A stretch of 16,702 nucleotides of DNA from Collinsella aerofaciens (GCF_028209395.1 NZ_JAQLDQ010000032.1:1-16702), one strand, 5' to 3'. Counted from the first letter of the stretch, positions 1 through 8,296 are shown. Notes: a model not told the origin generated them from the letters alone. Numbers and translations: made by a program.

Positions 1-15
1 TGTTGGCTAAAATGG

Positions 16-45
16 GTCGGCCGGGATTGGTCAATCTCGGCCGAC
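16..45. terminator. Long hairpin flanked by direct repeats, possible terminator
   Basis: The arms 16-29 and 32-45 are complementary over 14 positions with one G-T wobble. The core is GTCGGCCG paired with CGGCCGAC, and the apex is GATT-GGTC-AATC. The hairpin lies between two copies of TTGGCTAAAAT, at 3-13 and 51-61. Read on the minus strand it is 94 bases downstream of the DUF2304 stop and is followed by CCATTTTAG, so it could end the polysaccharide transcript. The T run is short, and it could equally serve a gene left of the window. Its repeat flanks are not a normal terminator property. Confidence 0.45.
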
Positions 46-138
46 TATATTTGGCTAAAATAATCCGACGCTAACACACAAACTTAGGAGCCCTAATGAG
101 GGATAGCCGAAGGAACTGAATCAAACCATGTATTGAGC

Positions 139-492
139 TCATTCATGATCAGACCTTTTCTCAAGCTCTTTTTCGAGCAGGGCAATCCTATGAGTAAGGT
201 TTTTGATCGCCAAAACATGACGACTCGCGGCAACGCTAAGAGACAGAGAGATTGCAAGCAACAGCACGATTGCACCCAAAAAAAGGAAATTGGCCGGGTT
301 GACAAACCCAATAGCTGTTGAGCAACTATAAATAATCTGAGGACATAAATCACAGATCAAGGCCGCCATACACATCAAAATCCACAGCAAAGAGTACTTA
401 AGAAGCATCTTTCCGTTGGACACGAGACGTAAAACATAGACGAGGAATCCGCCGAAAAAGAGGGCCGCACCAATCCTCAAAATAAGATTCAT
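139..492 (-). CDS. DUF2304-type small membrane protein, partner of the adjacent glycosyltransferase
   Basis: This 117-residue protein has three hydrophobic segments (about residues 5-23, 33-55 and 65-88), then a charged, coiled-coil-like tail rich in Leu, Glu and Lys. That is the usual size and layout of DUF2304 proteins, which commonly sit next to DPM1-like glycosyltransferases. The family is thought to help membrane-bound glycosyl transfer from lipid carriers, but its exact role is not settled. The start is well supported: GGGGAG lies 7 bases upstream of ATG, inside the last codons of the preceding gene, and the preceding TAA overlaps this ATG by one base (TAATG). Translation of the two genes is therefore probably coupled. 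It is the last gene of the minus-strand cluster. Confidence 0.8.
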   Translation of the reverse strand: MNLILRIGAALFFGGFLVYVLRLVSNGKMLLKYSLLWILMCMAALICDLCPQIIYSCSTAIGFVNPANFLFLGAIVLLLAISLSLSVAASRHVLAIKNLTHRIALLEKELEKRSDHE

Positions 493-1238
493 TATTTGTC
501 TCCCCTATGAACCCAGCACACAAGGATAATGGCTAACGTAACCTTGACCATATAGTAGACGGAAGAGAAGCCCCCGATAGATGAACGTCCACCTTGGCGC
601 TCATTCATCTTTACAGGCGCTTCCATAACGGGAAGACCAAGCTTCATAGCCAAAGCAATCGACTCTGGCTCCGGGTAGTCATCAGGATAACTCTTGCAGA
701 ACAGGTCGATAGCATCTTTATTGCAGGCCCTAAAGCCAGAAGTGGGATCGGTGACCACCTTACCCGTAAGCAACTCGAGCAAAAATGAAAGCCACCTGAT
801 TCCAACACGACGCATAAAAGTTGATTGAAAACCATCAGTCTCAACCAGAAATCGAGAGCCTATCGCCAAACTCGCACCGCTCTCAATCAGCTTTACAAGC
901 TCAGGAATATAAGAAGGATCATGTTGGCCATCGCCGTCAACCTGAATGTCGATATCATAGCCAAATCTCTGGGCATATTTATGGCCCGCTTGGACCGCTC
1001 CACCGATACCAAGGTTCTGCGGCAAATCCAATATGTTGATACCATGCTCTCGACAAAGCTCAAGCGTTGTATCTTGTGAGCCGTCGTTGATTACGACATA
1101 GTCATAACCCGCAGCTTTTATAGCTGCAACGGTATTGAGAATGCACTCCTGTTCGTTATAGGCAGGAATTATTACGAGAACACGCAGATGTCCTTTTGAA
1201 CATGTCGTTGAAGTAAAAGACAATCGAGATTCATCCAT
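492..1238 (-). CDS. Family 2 glycosyltransferase, dolichyl-phosphate mannose synthase-like
   Basis: This 248-residue protein has a GT-A fold of the DPM1/polyprenyl-phosphate glycosyltransferase type. PAYNE is at residues 25-29, an NDGS motif at 51-54, the metal-binding DGDGQHD at 101-107, and a GSRF motif at 127-130. A C-terminal hydrophobic stretch (about 226-243) may anchor it at the membrane. By family it would transfer a sugar from a nucleotide donor to undecaprenyl phosphate or a lipid-linked acceptor on the cytoplasmic face; the sugar cannot be read from sequence. The next gene, DUF2304, overlaps its stop by one base, an arrangement seen in many such pairs. The ATG at 1238 fits the family N-terminus, although its ribosome binding site is weak. 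A 315-base gap separates it from the upstream gene, so it may have its own promoter; no convincing one was found. Confidence 0.88.
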   Translation of the reverse strand: MDESRLSFTSTTCSKGHLRVLVIIPAYNEQECILNTVAAIKAAGYDYVVINDGSQDTTLELCREHGINILDLPQNLGIGGAVQAGHKYAQRFGYDIDIQVDGDGQHDPSYIPELVKLIESGASLAIGSRFLVETDGFQSTFMRRVGIRWLSFLLELLTGKVVTDPTSGFRACNKDAIDLFCKSYPDDYPEPESIALAMKLGLPVMEAPVKMNERQGGRSSIGGFSSVYYMVKVTLAIILVCWVHRGDK

Positions 1239-1553
1239 TCCAAAAACAGTTGGCTCTTAGCGACGCCCAAAGAATTTGCGACTCTTACAGTCCAACGCAT
1301 AGCTTAACTCAGACTTAAGTTTACTGTATCCTGTCTAACCATTAGGAAGTTACATCTCAAGCTTAGATATTTAGCTTGCTCAACTAGGGCACACATGGAG
1401 TCCCCATCCATCACCGCAGGAAAAGGACCCCTTGCAGTTCTGCCTCAAATACGGGGCGCATGTCCTGAGCGAACCCTCAACGCCGTCCCATTCGATCCAA
1501 TCGAATCCAACTAATTGCCCACTCCTACTATAACCATGACCTATATCGCTAAT
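1239..1553. other. Intergenic gap with a GC-rich scar and a perfect short palindrome
   Basis: This 315-base gap has no supportable gene. Bases 1381-1500 are about 57% G+C, against about 40% for 1261-1380 (counted by hand). ATTCGAT-CCA-ATCGAAT (1490-1506) is a perfect 7-3-7 palindrome. Around 1322-1348 the plus strand reads TACTGTATCCTGTCTAAC and then ATTAGG, which resembles the terminal repeats of some IS3/IS150-group elements from memory; this was not verified. Read through the DUF2142 stop, the same frame stays open for 56 codons, but no family was recognised. The best guess is a scar of a past insertion or deletion. Confidence 0.4.
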
Positions 1554-3539
1554 TTAGAAAAAACGGATATACAGAAGCTCGAACATCACAAAATACAGCA
1601 GCGCAAATGGAGCCCCGAGCATAAAGGCTGTAACTTTAGCCTTCACCTCCTCATCGCAGTAAATAGGGAACCTGAGCAATAGACAGGCAAAAGGTATTAT
1701 CAAAGGTATGAGATATCGCGCTTGGACACCCGCAACTGTCTGGCTTCCAACTCCTGTAAAAGCGATGTATAGAGCCAAAGCAACTAGGTGGCAAGTAGCA
1801 AGAACCAGGAATAGAGTCCAAACAATTCCGCAACGGCTAAGCTTTATTTTAGTATCTTTTTCATTATCAATAATGCAAATAGCTTCAAACAGCATGATGG
1901 GGAGATACGAAAGCCATGGGAACAGATTAGACACGTCCCCAAGATAAGCCATATTCGTTGATATTGAATTGAGAAACGCCGGGGTCAGCATCGATCCAAA
2001 AACGAAATTCGAGATTACAGCTATAGTTCCAACTGGATTTGCAAGCACTCCCGTCGTTTGACCAGCCGTAGAGACTTCGGAGCCACCACGTGCATCAGAA
2101 ATATTATTTACGACAGATGAGAAATATGGCGTCAAGAAAGATAGGATCATAATGGCACAAACGAATAGAGCAGTACCAATCAAGATACGTCTTTGCTTGC
2201 TTGAAACATATTTATTTGCAGGAATTAAAAGCGCAAGTCCAAATAAGGGAAAATAAATCGCTTTAGCTGCAAACCCGATTGCAAAAGATAGTAGAAATGC
2301 GAAGAACGTTTTAGCAGAAATATCCTCTTCAGAAATAAGCATCTTCAACAAAAGAGCTGTTCCTAGCAAACTGAACGATATCACACAGGGATCATACGAG
2401 TAACTGGCTGCCATTAACACAGCAGACGGGAACAACGCAATACAAGTGAAAAGACATTTTCTGCAAGGGGCTATACGAATTGCGATTCCGCAGATAACTG
2501 CATACGCAAACAAATTAAAAATTTTACCCAATGCAAATTTGATAGAGAATGGGAGATGAAGCAAGCGACCCAAACAAAGGCCGATAGATGAAGGAATATA
2601 GGCAATTTTAGAAAGAGCCACACTATCAAAACAATTAAAACGTTCGATACCTTCAGCTAAATCATTTTTATCAGCCTCTCTGACCAATTGCTCAACAGAG
2701 CCACGGTTAAACTCTCTTGTTTCATCTATTGGGTACTTACCCAAAGCTGCATCCAAACTAAAGCCGTCCCCCATATAAAACTGCTCGACTATCATTCGGT
2801 CAGAATTTGTTATTTCAGCATTTGTGAGGTAGGAAAAACTGTTTGCATTTCCATAGTGGACCTCATCATCCCATGTCAAAAAATTTGTAACGGGAAAGCA
2901 AATAATTACGGATAGACCAATTGAGACAATGCATGCGAAAGCGAACAGTTCGGGCTTCAGATAAGAAATGCCCCCATTAATAGCAATCAATCCGATCAAA
3001 ACCGTAATGGGCAAAGCAGACGCGAACAACACCGTCTTTGACTTATCGAGCGGAATGCCAATAAAAGCGATTAAAACAGCAAAGCCAACAAAAACCGCCA
3101 AATAAAAGAAACACTTCTTAGCATCAGTTTTCTTAACCGAGGTTACGAAGCTCTTCATCAGGCCATAGCAAAGCTCAATTCCCTGGAACGCTAAAACTAA
3201 ATGAAAGCATATAACCAGACCTGAGATATTCCATGCACCAAGACCGAAGGGGCCAAACGTCTTCGCGCCAGCCAATATGATGAAAACTAGCAGAAAGCTG
3301 CTGAGGATACTGGACGCGACGAGAACGGTTATCTGACGAATAGCATCACCGCTCGACTGTGATTTCGGTTGCAAATATAAGCACGCAACAGCAACGACAT
3401 CGCAAAAGAGTTCAAGAATGAATAGATTTAAATTCTTATAGTGCAATGATGTCGCGACAGCTAACAAAAGAAGTCCCAGCCCAAAGATGGCAAGCGCGTA
3501 CTCGCTTTTCTTAATTGCAGGATTATTCAAAACGTGCAT
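1554..3539 (-). CDS. DUF2142 family multi-spanning membrane protein
   Basis: This protein of about 661 residues has roughly a dozen or more hydrophobic segments, with a large loop after the first six or so. The loop begins near residue 223 with TWDDEVHYGNANS, an acidic and His motif placed like those of DUF2142 proteins. It continues for about 100 mostly polar residues before the next membrane helices. DUF2142 proteins occur in teichoic-acid and capsule clusters and look like GT-C fold glycosyltransferases, with the acidic loop motif outside the membrane. A role in adding a sugar from a lipid-linked donor after export is an inference. The TTG at 3545 is two codons upstream of the ATG chosen here (3539); neither has a well-spaced ribosome binding site. 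Neighbours are a GT4 97-100 bases upstream and the scar-containing gap downstream. Confidence 0.78.
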   Translation of the reverse strand: MHVLNNPAIKKSEYALAIFGLGLLLLAVATSLHYKNLNLFILELFCDVVAVACLYLQPKSQSSGDAIRQITVLVASSILSSFLLVFIILAGAKTFGPFGLGAWNISGLVICFHLVLAFQGIELCYGLMKSFVTSVKKTDAKKCFFYLAVFVGFAVLIAFIGIPLDKSKTVLFASALPITVLIGLIAINGGISYLKPELFAFACIVSIGLSVIICFPVTNFLTWDDEVHYGNANSFSYLTNAEITNSDRMIVEQFYMGDGFSLDAALGKYPIDETREFNRGSVEQLVREADKNDLAEGIERFNCFDSVALSKIAYIPSSIGLCLGRLLHLPFSIKFALGKIFNLFAYAVICGIAIRIAPCRKCLFTCIALFPSAVLMAASYSYDPCVISFSLLGTALLLKMLISEEDISAKTFFAFLLSFAIGFAAKAIYFPLFGLALLIPANKYVSSKQRRILIGTALFVCAIMILSFLTPYFSSVVNNISDARGGSEVSTAGQTTGVLANPVGTIAVISNFVFGSMLTPAFLNSISTNMAYLGDVSNLFPWLSYLPIMLFEAICIIDNEKDTKIKLSRCGIVWTLFLVLATCHLVALALYIAFTGVGSQTVAGVQARYLIPLIIPFACLLLRFPIYCDEEVKAKVTAFMLGAPFALLYFVMFELLYIRFF

Positions 3540-3642
3540 CTCCAACTAAAGACAAAATCGAATAGGATAAGTCGACAATAACAAATTCGGGTCTTAGATC
3601 CAACTTCACTCAAAAGCTAAGTAAAAGCCAGCCAAGTATCAC

Positions 3643-4788
3643 TTAGCAAATACAAAACGCCTTCTCGACATCTATAGCAGTGGCGTCCCAGCTATATCGA
3701 TTTTCAACAAGGGCCCTAGAGTTTCGAGACTGTAGAGAAAGCAGCTTTCGATCATCAAAAAGCCTGCATAATGCCGAAACCACCTCATCAGATGACATGG
3801 ACTGAATTATCGTGCCGTAGCTATCATCTGGAATAAGCTCGTGCGCGCCTCCCACATCTGTTACCACAGCAGGCGTTCCGCAAGCTGAAGCCTCAAGAAG
3901 TACCGTCGAAAAGCCTTCGGACCGAGTTGGAAGACAAAGCACATCTGCTTGCTGAAGTAAGGAGGAAATGTCCTCTGCGCTACATCTCCCAAGCCAAAAC
4001 AAGTTCGACGAACAGGCTTCCTTGACTTCATTGGCCAGCGGACCATCCCCTGCAAGAACAAAACAAATATCACGCTTGGTAATATCCTTTGCGCGAGCTG
4101 CCTCAATAATTGAATAAATTCCCTTTTCAGGAATAAACCGCCCAACAAAAGCCACAACTAAAGATGATTGAGGGACACCTAATTCTGATCGGAAATCTCT
4201 ACCCGAAGAGATGCTCCTATAAATTGAAGCATTGATTGAGTTCGATATTACGCCCTTTGCACCGATATTAAAATGCTGAAGCCATTCAACGCTTTTAGAA
4301 GAAATCCCATAGAAATCAGGTTCAAACGTCTTTACGCGATCAGTAATCCAATCCTCATATCGGCGCACAAAATAATCAAGGAATGGCTGATTGAAAGAAA
4401 GATACGCTGAACCATGGTCGAGAACGACGGCCCTAGTGTTATGGTCCACAGCAAACTTCAGCCCTTCGAGTGAGAGGGGGAAAAGCCTCGTGTTGATAAG
4501 TACGCCGTCCCACTCATAATCATCAAGGCTTTGCAGGAGCCGGTAATAATCGCCGGTTTTTTTGGGAAGAGGAAGCCTTCCATCAAGCAATGAAATACAT
4601 GGAAGCCGAATTATCTCGAGACCGTTTTCGACTGAATGACCGACTCCTACGCGCATTGAATCATTAGTAACGATAACCACCCTGTCGCCGCGGGCAGCTA
4701 GGGCATGAGCGAGACCATCGACAAAATTGCCAATTCCACTAAGTTGCGGGTGATAATGATGGGTGAAAATACAAATAGAAGAACTCAT
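3643..4788 (-). CDS. Family 4 glycosyltransferase (GT-B fold)
   Basis: This 381-residue protein is close to the usual GT4 length. The N-terminal Rossmann half starts with ICIFTHHYHPQLSGIGNFV (residues 5-23) and carries the glycine-rich donor/acceptor loop. The C-terminal half has VGRFIPEKG (215-223), AGDGP (246-250) and the signature acidic pair E291-x7-E299 in an EGFSTVLLE segment, followed by a TDVGG loop. Such enzymes retain the anomeric configuration when transferring a sugar from a nucleotide donor on the inner face of the membrane. The donor cannot be assigned. GAGGT lies 6 bases upstream of the ATG, supporting this start. The gene follows licD by 33 bases in the same direction and so belongs to the same operon, probably adding one sugar to the repeat unit that LicD decorates. 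Confidence 0.9.
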   Translation of the reverse strand: MSSSICIFTHHYHPQLSGIGNFVDGLAHALAARGDRVVIVTNDSMRVGVGHSVENGLEIIRLPCISLLDGRLPLPKKTGDYYRLLQSLDDYEWDGVLINTRLFPLSLEGLKFAVDHNTRAVVLDHGSAYLSFNQPFLDYFVRRYEDWITDRVKTFEPDFYGISSKSVEWLQHFNIGAKGVISNSINASIYRSISSGRDFRSELGVPQSSLVVAFVGRFIPEKGIYSIIEAARAKDITKRDICFVLAGDGPLANEVKEACSSNLFWLGRCSAEDISSLLQQADVLCLPTRSEGFSTVLLEASACGTPAVVTDVGGAHELIPDDSYGTIIQSMSSDEVVSALCRLFDDRKLLSLQSRNSRALVENRYSWDATAIDVEKAFCIC

Positions 4789-4821
4789 TACATAACCTCA
4801 TCTGGTAAAGATTTCATATCC

Positions 4822-5682
4822 TTAATTCTGCGCAGTCCAGACTTCACCATCCCCAAAGTCAAGCAGAAGAGGAAGATGGGTATGTCGATTTTCCGGCTCC
4901 GGAATTTTCTTCCATTCGCCATACATCGTTGTAAGATATTTATCCGTCATACGAGGAACGGGGAATTCACTGCCTTCGAAAACCGCACTGCTCAGAGGGA
5001 AAATCTCTGAAATAGGCACTGGCGCCATATTCGGCCAGCTTAACGTCAGACAATAATCAGAGACCTCACCCGTATTTGAGTCGGCAATACAGGAGTCGAA
5101 CAAATCCTGGTAAGAGCATGCGCCTCGAGAAACCAGTCGTTCCACTACGTGTATAGCAGAACAACCAATTTGCTCGAGTTGTCCAAGGAACCCTTTATGA
5201 GGGACAACAATGGAAGAAGAGTGATATAAATAAGCTCTTTTCTGTGCAATTGATGCAGTTCGGACTTGTTTTGCACGAAGGCGTTTATCTGTATAGAGCT
5301 GGTCATATGGAAAGATGTCGACAAAAATACCCATCGAACTGGAAGCCTCTCGAGCCTCCTGATTCTCGAAGCGAGTTTCATCGCGATACACCTTAGCAAA
5401 CATCGCAGCATAGCCAATAGTATTCCGCGATGTATGGAGCGAATATCCTTCCGGTAAACCATCCTCGGCTAAAGAGCAAAAGCGGTCATAGTCTGAACGC
5501 ATCATTCCGATATCTATATCATCATCCCAAGGGATAAACCCCCTATGACGCATTGCTCCTAAACATGTTCCGCCATCAAGCCACCACCTGATGCCGTGCT
5601 TAGAGCAGAATGCAGCGACAACCTGAAGGATATCCAATTCAGTGTTTTGAAGCTTTAATAGCGCGTGAGCTTTAGACATCAT
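4822..5682 (-). CDS. licD: LicD-family phosphotransferase, likely phosphocholine transferase
   Basis: This protein of about 286 residues carries the LicD/FKTN nucleotidyltransferase-like signature near its N-terminus: LDGGTCLGAMRHRGFIPWDD at residues 35-54, completed by DIDIGM. The Asp triplet in WDDDID (52-57) is the expected metal and catalytic centre. LicD enzymes move phosphocholine from CDP-choline onto a sugar of teichoic acid or capsule repeat units. That role is favoured here because the CDP-choline operon lies in the same window, but some LicD homologues transfer other phospho-alcohols. The frame is open up to 5760, but that extension overlaps the flippase gene. The double ATG at 5682 and 5679, four bases after the flippase stop, is the better start; the second ATG has slightly better spacing from AGATAGG. 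It is tightly linked to the flippase and a GT4. Confidence 0.88.
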   Translation of the reverse strand: MMSKAHALLKLQNTELDILQVVAAFCSKHGIRWWLDGGTCLGAMRHRGFIPWDDDIDIGMMRSDYDRFCSLAEDGLPEGYSLHTSRNTIGYAAMFAKVYRDETRFENQEAREASSSMGIFVDIFPYDQLYTDKRLRAKQVRTASIAQKRAYLYHSSSIVVPHKGFLGQLEQIGCSAIHVVERLVSRGACSYQDLFDSCIADSNTGEVSDYCLTLSWPNMAPVPISEIFPLSSAVFEGSEFPVPRMTDKYLTTMYGEWKKIPEPENRHTHLPLLLDFGDGEVWTAQN

Positions 5683-5686
5683 CGGC

Positions 5687-6931
5687 CTATCTCTTTTCCC
5701 CAAACCATTCTTGCGTCTGTTTCCCCAAAACAAAAGACTGATAAATAAGGCAAATAGCATTGGATATAAGCGCCGTTACAGTAGGGCCATTTAAGCCAAA
5801 CAACACTTGCGCGGGAGCCATGACAGCAACAGCACTGATTAAGGACAATATGCTGCCAACAAATACCCCTCGGTAGTTATCAAGAGAAACCAGCAAATCG
5901 TTGACAAACCAAGCAATGCCAGTCAAAAAGGCACAAGCCAACATAGGCTGAAGGAGATCAGAATGTTTGGCTATTCCAGCGCCATAAAACAAAGACAGCA
6001 ATAATTTGCCGAAAAAGAAAAGCGCAACTGCTGATATGACGCCGACAAATAAAATACCGGCAAGTATTTTACCTATAAGCGTAAAAAAGGACTTTTCCCT
6101 AGAATAGTAACGCTCTACTAAATAACCTAATAAAGGATTATAGATATACGTCGCACCCATTTGGATAATTGCCACGGGAGCAGCAACTGATGCATAAATG
6201 CCTAGAGCAGAATCTCCGAATGTATAAGATAAATACTGCCTTGGAATATTCGGCGCCGCAGAAGCAGCAATGCCGCCCAGAACGATGGGCAAACAGCCAC
6301 ATAGGAAAGCTCTGACCTTCGCTTGGGTAATTCCAAGTTTGATTGCAGAGATTCGATTTGATCTCGGATAATCGTAAATAACACCGATACCTATAGTCAC
6401 TACCGTCATTAGCAACAATGCACCTTCGAGGCTATTTAACAGCCCAAAGACAACAATGAACGAAAGGAGAGAACCAATGCCCTGCATTATGAGGGATTTC
6501 CCAATATAGTCCATCCTATGGCCAACCTGATCATTGGCATGCATGACATCAATAACTAAGCCGGCGGTTTTATAGAGAGCATACAAAAGAACAGCAGGCA
6601 CCGTATCAATACGACACGTCGCAATGGAATAGACGGCCAACATTGCAAACGCCATAAACGTAGTAAAGAAACGAAAAGTCAGGTATTCACCAGCAGAGTT
6701 TTTCCTTTCAACATCTGCAATTTGTACCGTGTACATCCTGTATTGGGCCAATTGAGAAAACATGTTGAAAATAGACATAGCAAGGGAATAAATTCCAGCA
6801 GCACTATATCCATCAGACAGTCGAACGACCAATATAGTGATTAGCCATTGACAGCCTAAATTCGTCAACGAGCCAACGGTATTCCAGAACATATTGTGTT
6901 TAATCGAAAGAGTCTTCTCTGTGGCTTCCAC
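5687..6931 (-). CDS. Polysaccharide flippase, Wzx/MOP superfamily
   Basis: This protein of about 414 residues has 12 or more predicted membrane helices and no long soluble domain, typical of MOP-family exporters that flip undecaprenyl-linked oligosaccharides. The N-terminal pattern, a short basic amphipathic start followed by NMFWNTVGSLTNLGCQWLIT, is what Wzx proteins show. The open frame begins at a TTG (6955) with no ribosome binding site. The GTG at 6931 has AGAAGG 12 bases upstream and gives an N-terminus more like the family, so it is preferred; an ATG at 6892 is a third option. It starts shortly after the GT2 gene and ends four bases before licD. The substrate is probably the glycan made by the surrounding transferases, possibly already carrying phosphocholine. 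Confidence 0.86.
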   Translation of the reverse strand: MEATEKTLSIKHNMFWNTVGSLTNLGCQWLITILVVRLSDGYSAAGIYSLAMSIFNMFSQLAQYRMYTVQIADVERKNSAGEYLTFRFFTTFMAFAMLAVYSIATCRIDTVPAVLLYALYKTAGLVIDVMHANDQVGHRMDYIGKSLIMQGIGSLLSFIVVFGLLNSLEGALLLMTVVTIGIGVIYDYPRSNRISAIKLGITQAKVRAFLCGCLPIVLGGIAASAAPNIPRQYLSYTFGDSALGIYASVAAPVAIIQMGATYIYNPLLGYLVERYYSREKSFFTLIGKILAGILFVGVISAVALFFFGKLLLSLFYGAGIAKHSDLLQPMLACAFLTGIAWFVNDLLVSLDNYRGVFVGSILSLISAVAVMAPAQVLFGLNGPTVTALISNAICLIYQSFVLGKQTQEWFGEKR

Positions 6932-6975
6932 AAATATAAGCGCCCTTCTGAACAAGTCGCGATTCGGATACGAAG

Positions 6976-7941
6976 CTATTTTGCTTCTTTAATCATGTTT
7001 AAAATCAAAAGAAACAGCCAATTCGGTACAAGTCGCATAACGATTTCAGCTTTAGCAATGGACGGGCAAGCTCGTCGATATTTAAGCAAGCCAATTATGG
7101 AGCGTCGCTCTCTTGCATCGGCGAACCCCATTATTTCCTTTAGGTGCGGTGAATCAGGAAATCTTTCGGCAAATTGCTTAGCTGTATCAACCCTGTTTTT
7201 AACTCTTGTTAAATACCAATCATCTTTTGAAGCAACACCCGCAAGGAATCCAGTTTCATTCCCGCCATGTCGACGATACTTAACCAAGGGAGTCGTTGTA
7301 AAACTGCACTTCCCCAGTTCGCTGCAGCCCAATGTCAACCACAAATCATGTGCAGTGGATTCCGGAAAGGGAATCATCGACTTAGCAGCACTCGCATCTA
7401 GCATGAGAGCCATACCAATGCCGTAGCATACACTTGCAGCCTGAATAGTAATATCCTCTCCGGAGCACCAATTTACTTCAGGCGAATTTGGATGAGCTTT
7501 TCTGTAGCTCTCTACCAGCATGTTTCCGTTTTCGTCGATTACCGATCTATCGCAAACATCAAGAATTGAGCCTTCTTCTAGCATATGGTTGAGCGAAACT
7601 TGAACTCTGTTAGGCTCCCAAATATCATCTTGATCGCAAAATACTACGTAATCCCCTTCTGCCAAAGAGAGTAGTGCCTCGAACGATTTGACATAACCGA
7701 GATTTTTATCGCCATGATAATAACGATAGGCGTTTTTCTTTATATGCTCTTGGATAAACCCCTCTAAAGAGGCCGATTCGGGGCAGTCATTTCTGACCAA
7801 AAGCGTAACCGGAAACGTTTGTTCATCAATCGAATCAAGTTGAGCGGCGAAAAACTTAAGATCAGGTTTATATGCTGAAAGAAGTACGCATACGCCTGTA
7901 CCATTTCCCTTTTCTATTTCCAAAAATCCTCCCAAAGTCAT
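6976..7941 (-). CDS. Family 2 glycosyltransferase (rhamnosyltransferase-like)
   Basis: This protein of up to 321 residues has a GT-A fold. The N-terminal strand is VCVLLSAYKPD (17-27), a VRNDCPE segment (49-55) holds the nucleotide-binding Asp, and FCDQDDIW (101-108) carries the metal-binding DxD. A C-terminal patch (WLFLLILNMI) could touch the membrane. The order and spacing resemble RgpB/WsaF-like rhamnosyltransferases, but the donor is not certain. The ATG at 7941 overlaps the stop of the upstream remnant (ATGA), the classical sign of translational coupling. However, GGGAGG followed by ATTT precedes an in-frame TTG at 7923, so the true start may be six codons later. It is the first intact gene of the polysaccharide cluster; the flippase follows after 20 to 45 bases. 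Confidence 0.88.
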   Translation of the reverse strand: MTLGGFLEIEKGNGTGVCVLLSAYKPDLKFFAAQLDSIDEQTFPVTLLVRNDCPESASLEGFIQEHIKKNAYRYYHGDKNLGYVKSFEALLSLAEGDYVVFCDQDDIWEPNRVQVSLNHMLEEGSILDVCDRSVIDENGNMLVESYRKAHPNSPEVNWCSGEDITIQAASVCYGIGMALMLDASAAKSMIPFPESTAHDLWLTLGCSELGKCSFTTTPLVKYRRHGGNETGFLAGVASKDDWYLTRVKNRVDTAKQFAERFPDSPHLKEIMGFADARERRSIIGLLKYRRACPSIAKAEIVMRLVPNWLFLLILNMIKEAK

Positions 7942-8186
7942 GTTTTCAAGATTAGCAAAGCAATCATTAGAGATTTAAGGTGTTGTTTATTACGCTCAAA
8001 AAAGACAGGAGAAGGCTCGGCCTTTAGATAATACATGGCGGCAAATTGAATGGTGCTCCCGTAATTTTTAACACCAACACCGACATCTCGCCCCCCTAGA
8101 GGGAGCGAGATGGTTGGCTTTTCAAAATAATCTGAAAAGGAAGCTCGTAGAGAATTAAAATCCTGCGCACCGGAAGTGCATACAGT
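7938..8186 (-). pseudogene. 5'-truncated remnant of a polysaccharide-cluster gene
   Basis: An open frame of 82 codons reads like genuine protein: SGAQDFNSLRASFSDYFEKP, then GGRDVGVGVKNYGS, then QFAAMYYLKAEPSPVFFERN. Its TGA overlaps the ATG of the next glycosyltransferase by four bases (ATGA), so it is almost certainly the 3' end of the gene that once preceded that transferase. No ATG, GTG or TTG lies in the first 50 codons; the only in-frame ATG would leave 32 residues. Upstream the frame hits TAA at 8187-8189 and decays before the transpeptidase stop at 8299. The parent family was not recognised; a glycosyltransferase or polymer-modifying enzyme is the natural guess from position. The most likely history is loss of the 5' part when the choline-binding genes arrived. 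Confidence 0.6.
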
Positions 8187-8258
8187 TTATGACTGCCTTC
8201 TCATGAAACCGCTTGCCAAATCAAAGCACCTCAATTGGAAAAGAGTCCCTTAAGAATC

Positions 8259-8287
8259 AGTGTCTTTCTCCCACCTTTAAAGACACT
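8259..8287 (-). terminator. Hairpin downstream of the L,D-transpeptidase, weak terminator candidate
   Basis: AGTGTCTTT (8259-8267) and AAAGACACT (8279-8287) form a perfect 9-base stem with an 11-base loop, starting 10 bases past the transpeptidase stop on the minus strand. The stem is AT-rich and is followed by GATTCTTAAGG rather than a U run, so ending of transcription is probably incomplete. Read-through could feed the polysaccharide cluster, which has no obvious promoter of its own in 7942-8296. Confidence 0.4.
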
Positions 8288-8296
8288 TGTCCAATA

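Noticed and set aside
1384..1553. Readthrough frame of 56 codons after the DUF2142 stop
   Set aside because: No start, ribosome binding site or family resemblance was found; both strands show similarly open frames over this GC-rich patch, so it is treated as a scar.
5683..5760. Extension of LicD to a start at 5760
   Set aside because: The extra 26 residues overlap the flippase coding end, form an atypical basic and hydrophobic leader, and a double ATG directly after the flippase stop aligns with the usual LicD start.
6896..7426. 176-codon open frame on the plus strand
   Set aside because: It lies antisense to the GT2 and flippase genes, both with clear motifs, and its translation resembles no folded protein.
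8084..8112. Inverted repeat CATCTCGC / GCGAGATG considered as a terminator
   Set aside because: It lies inside the coding remnant upstream of the GT2, has no T run on either side, and part of it encodes the protein-like segment LPLGGRD.
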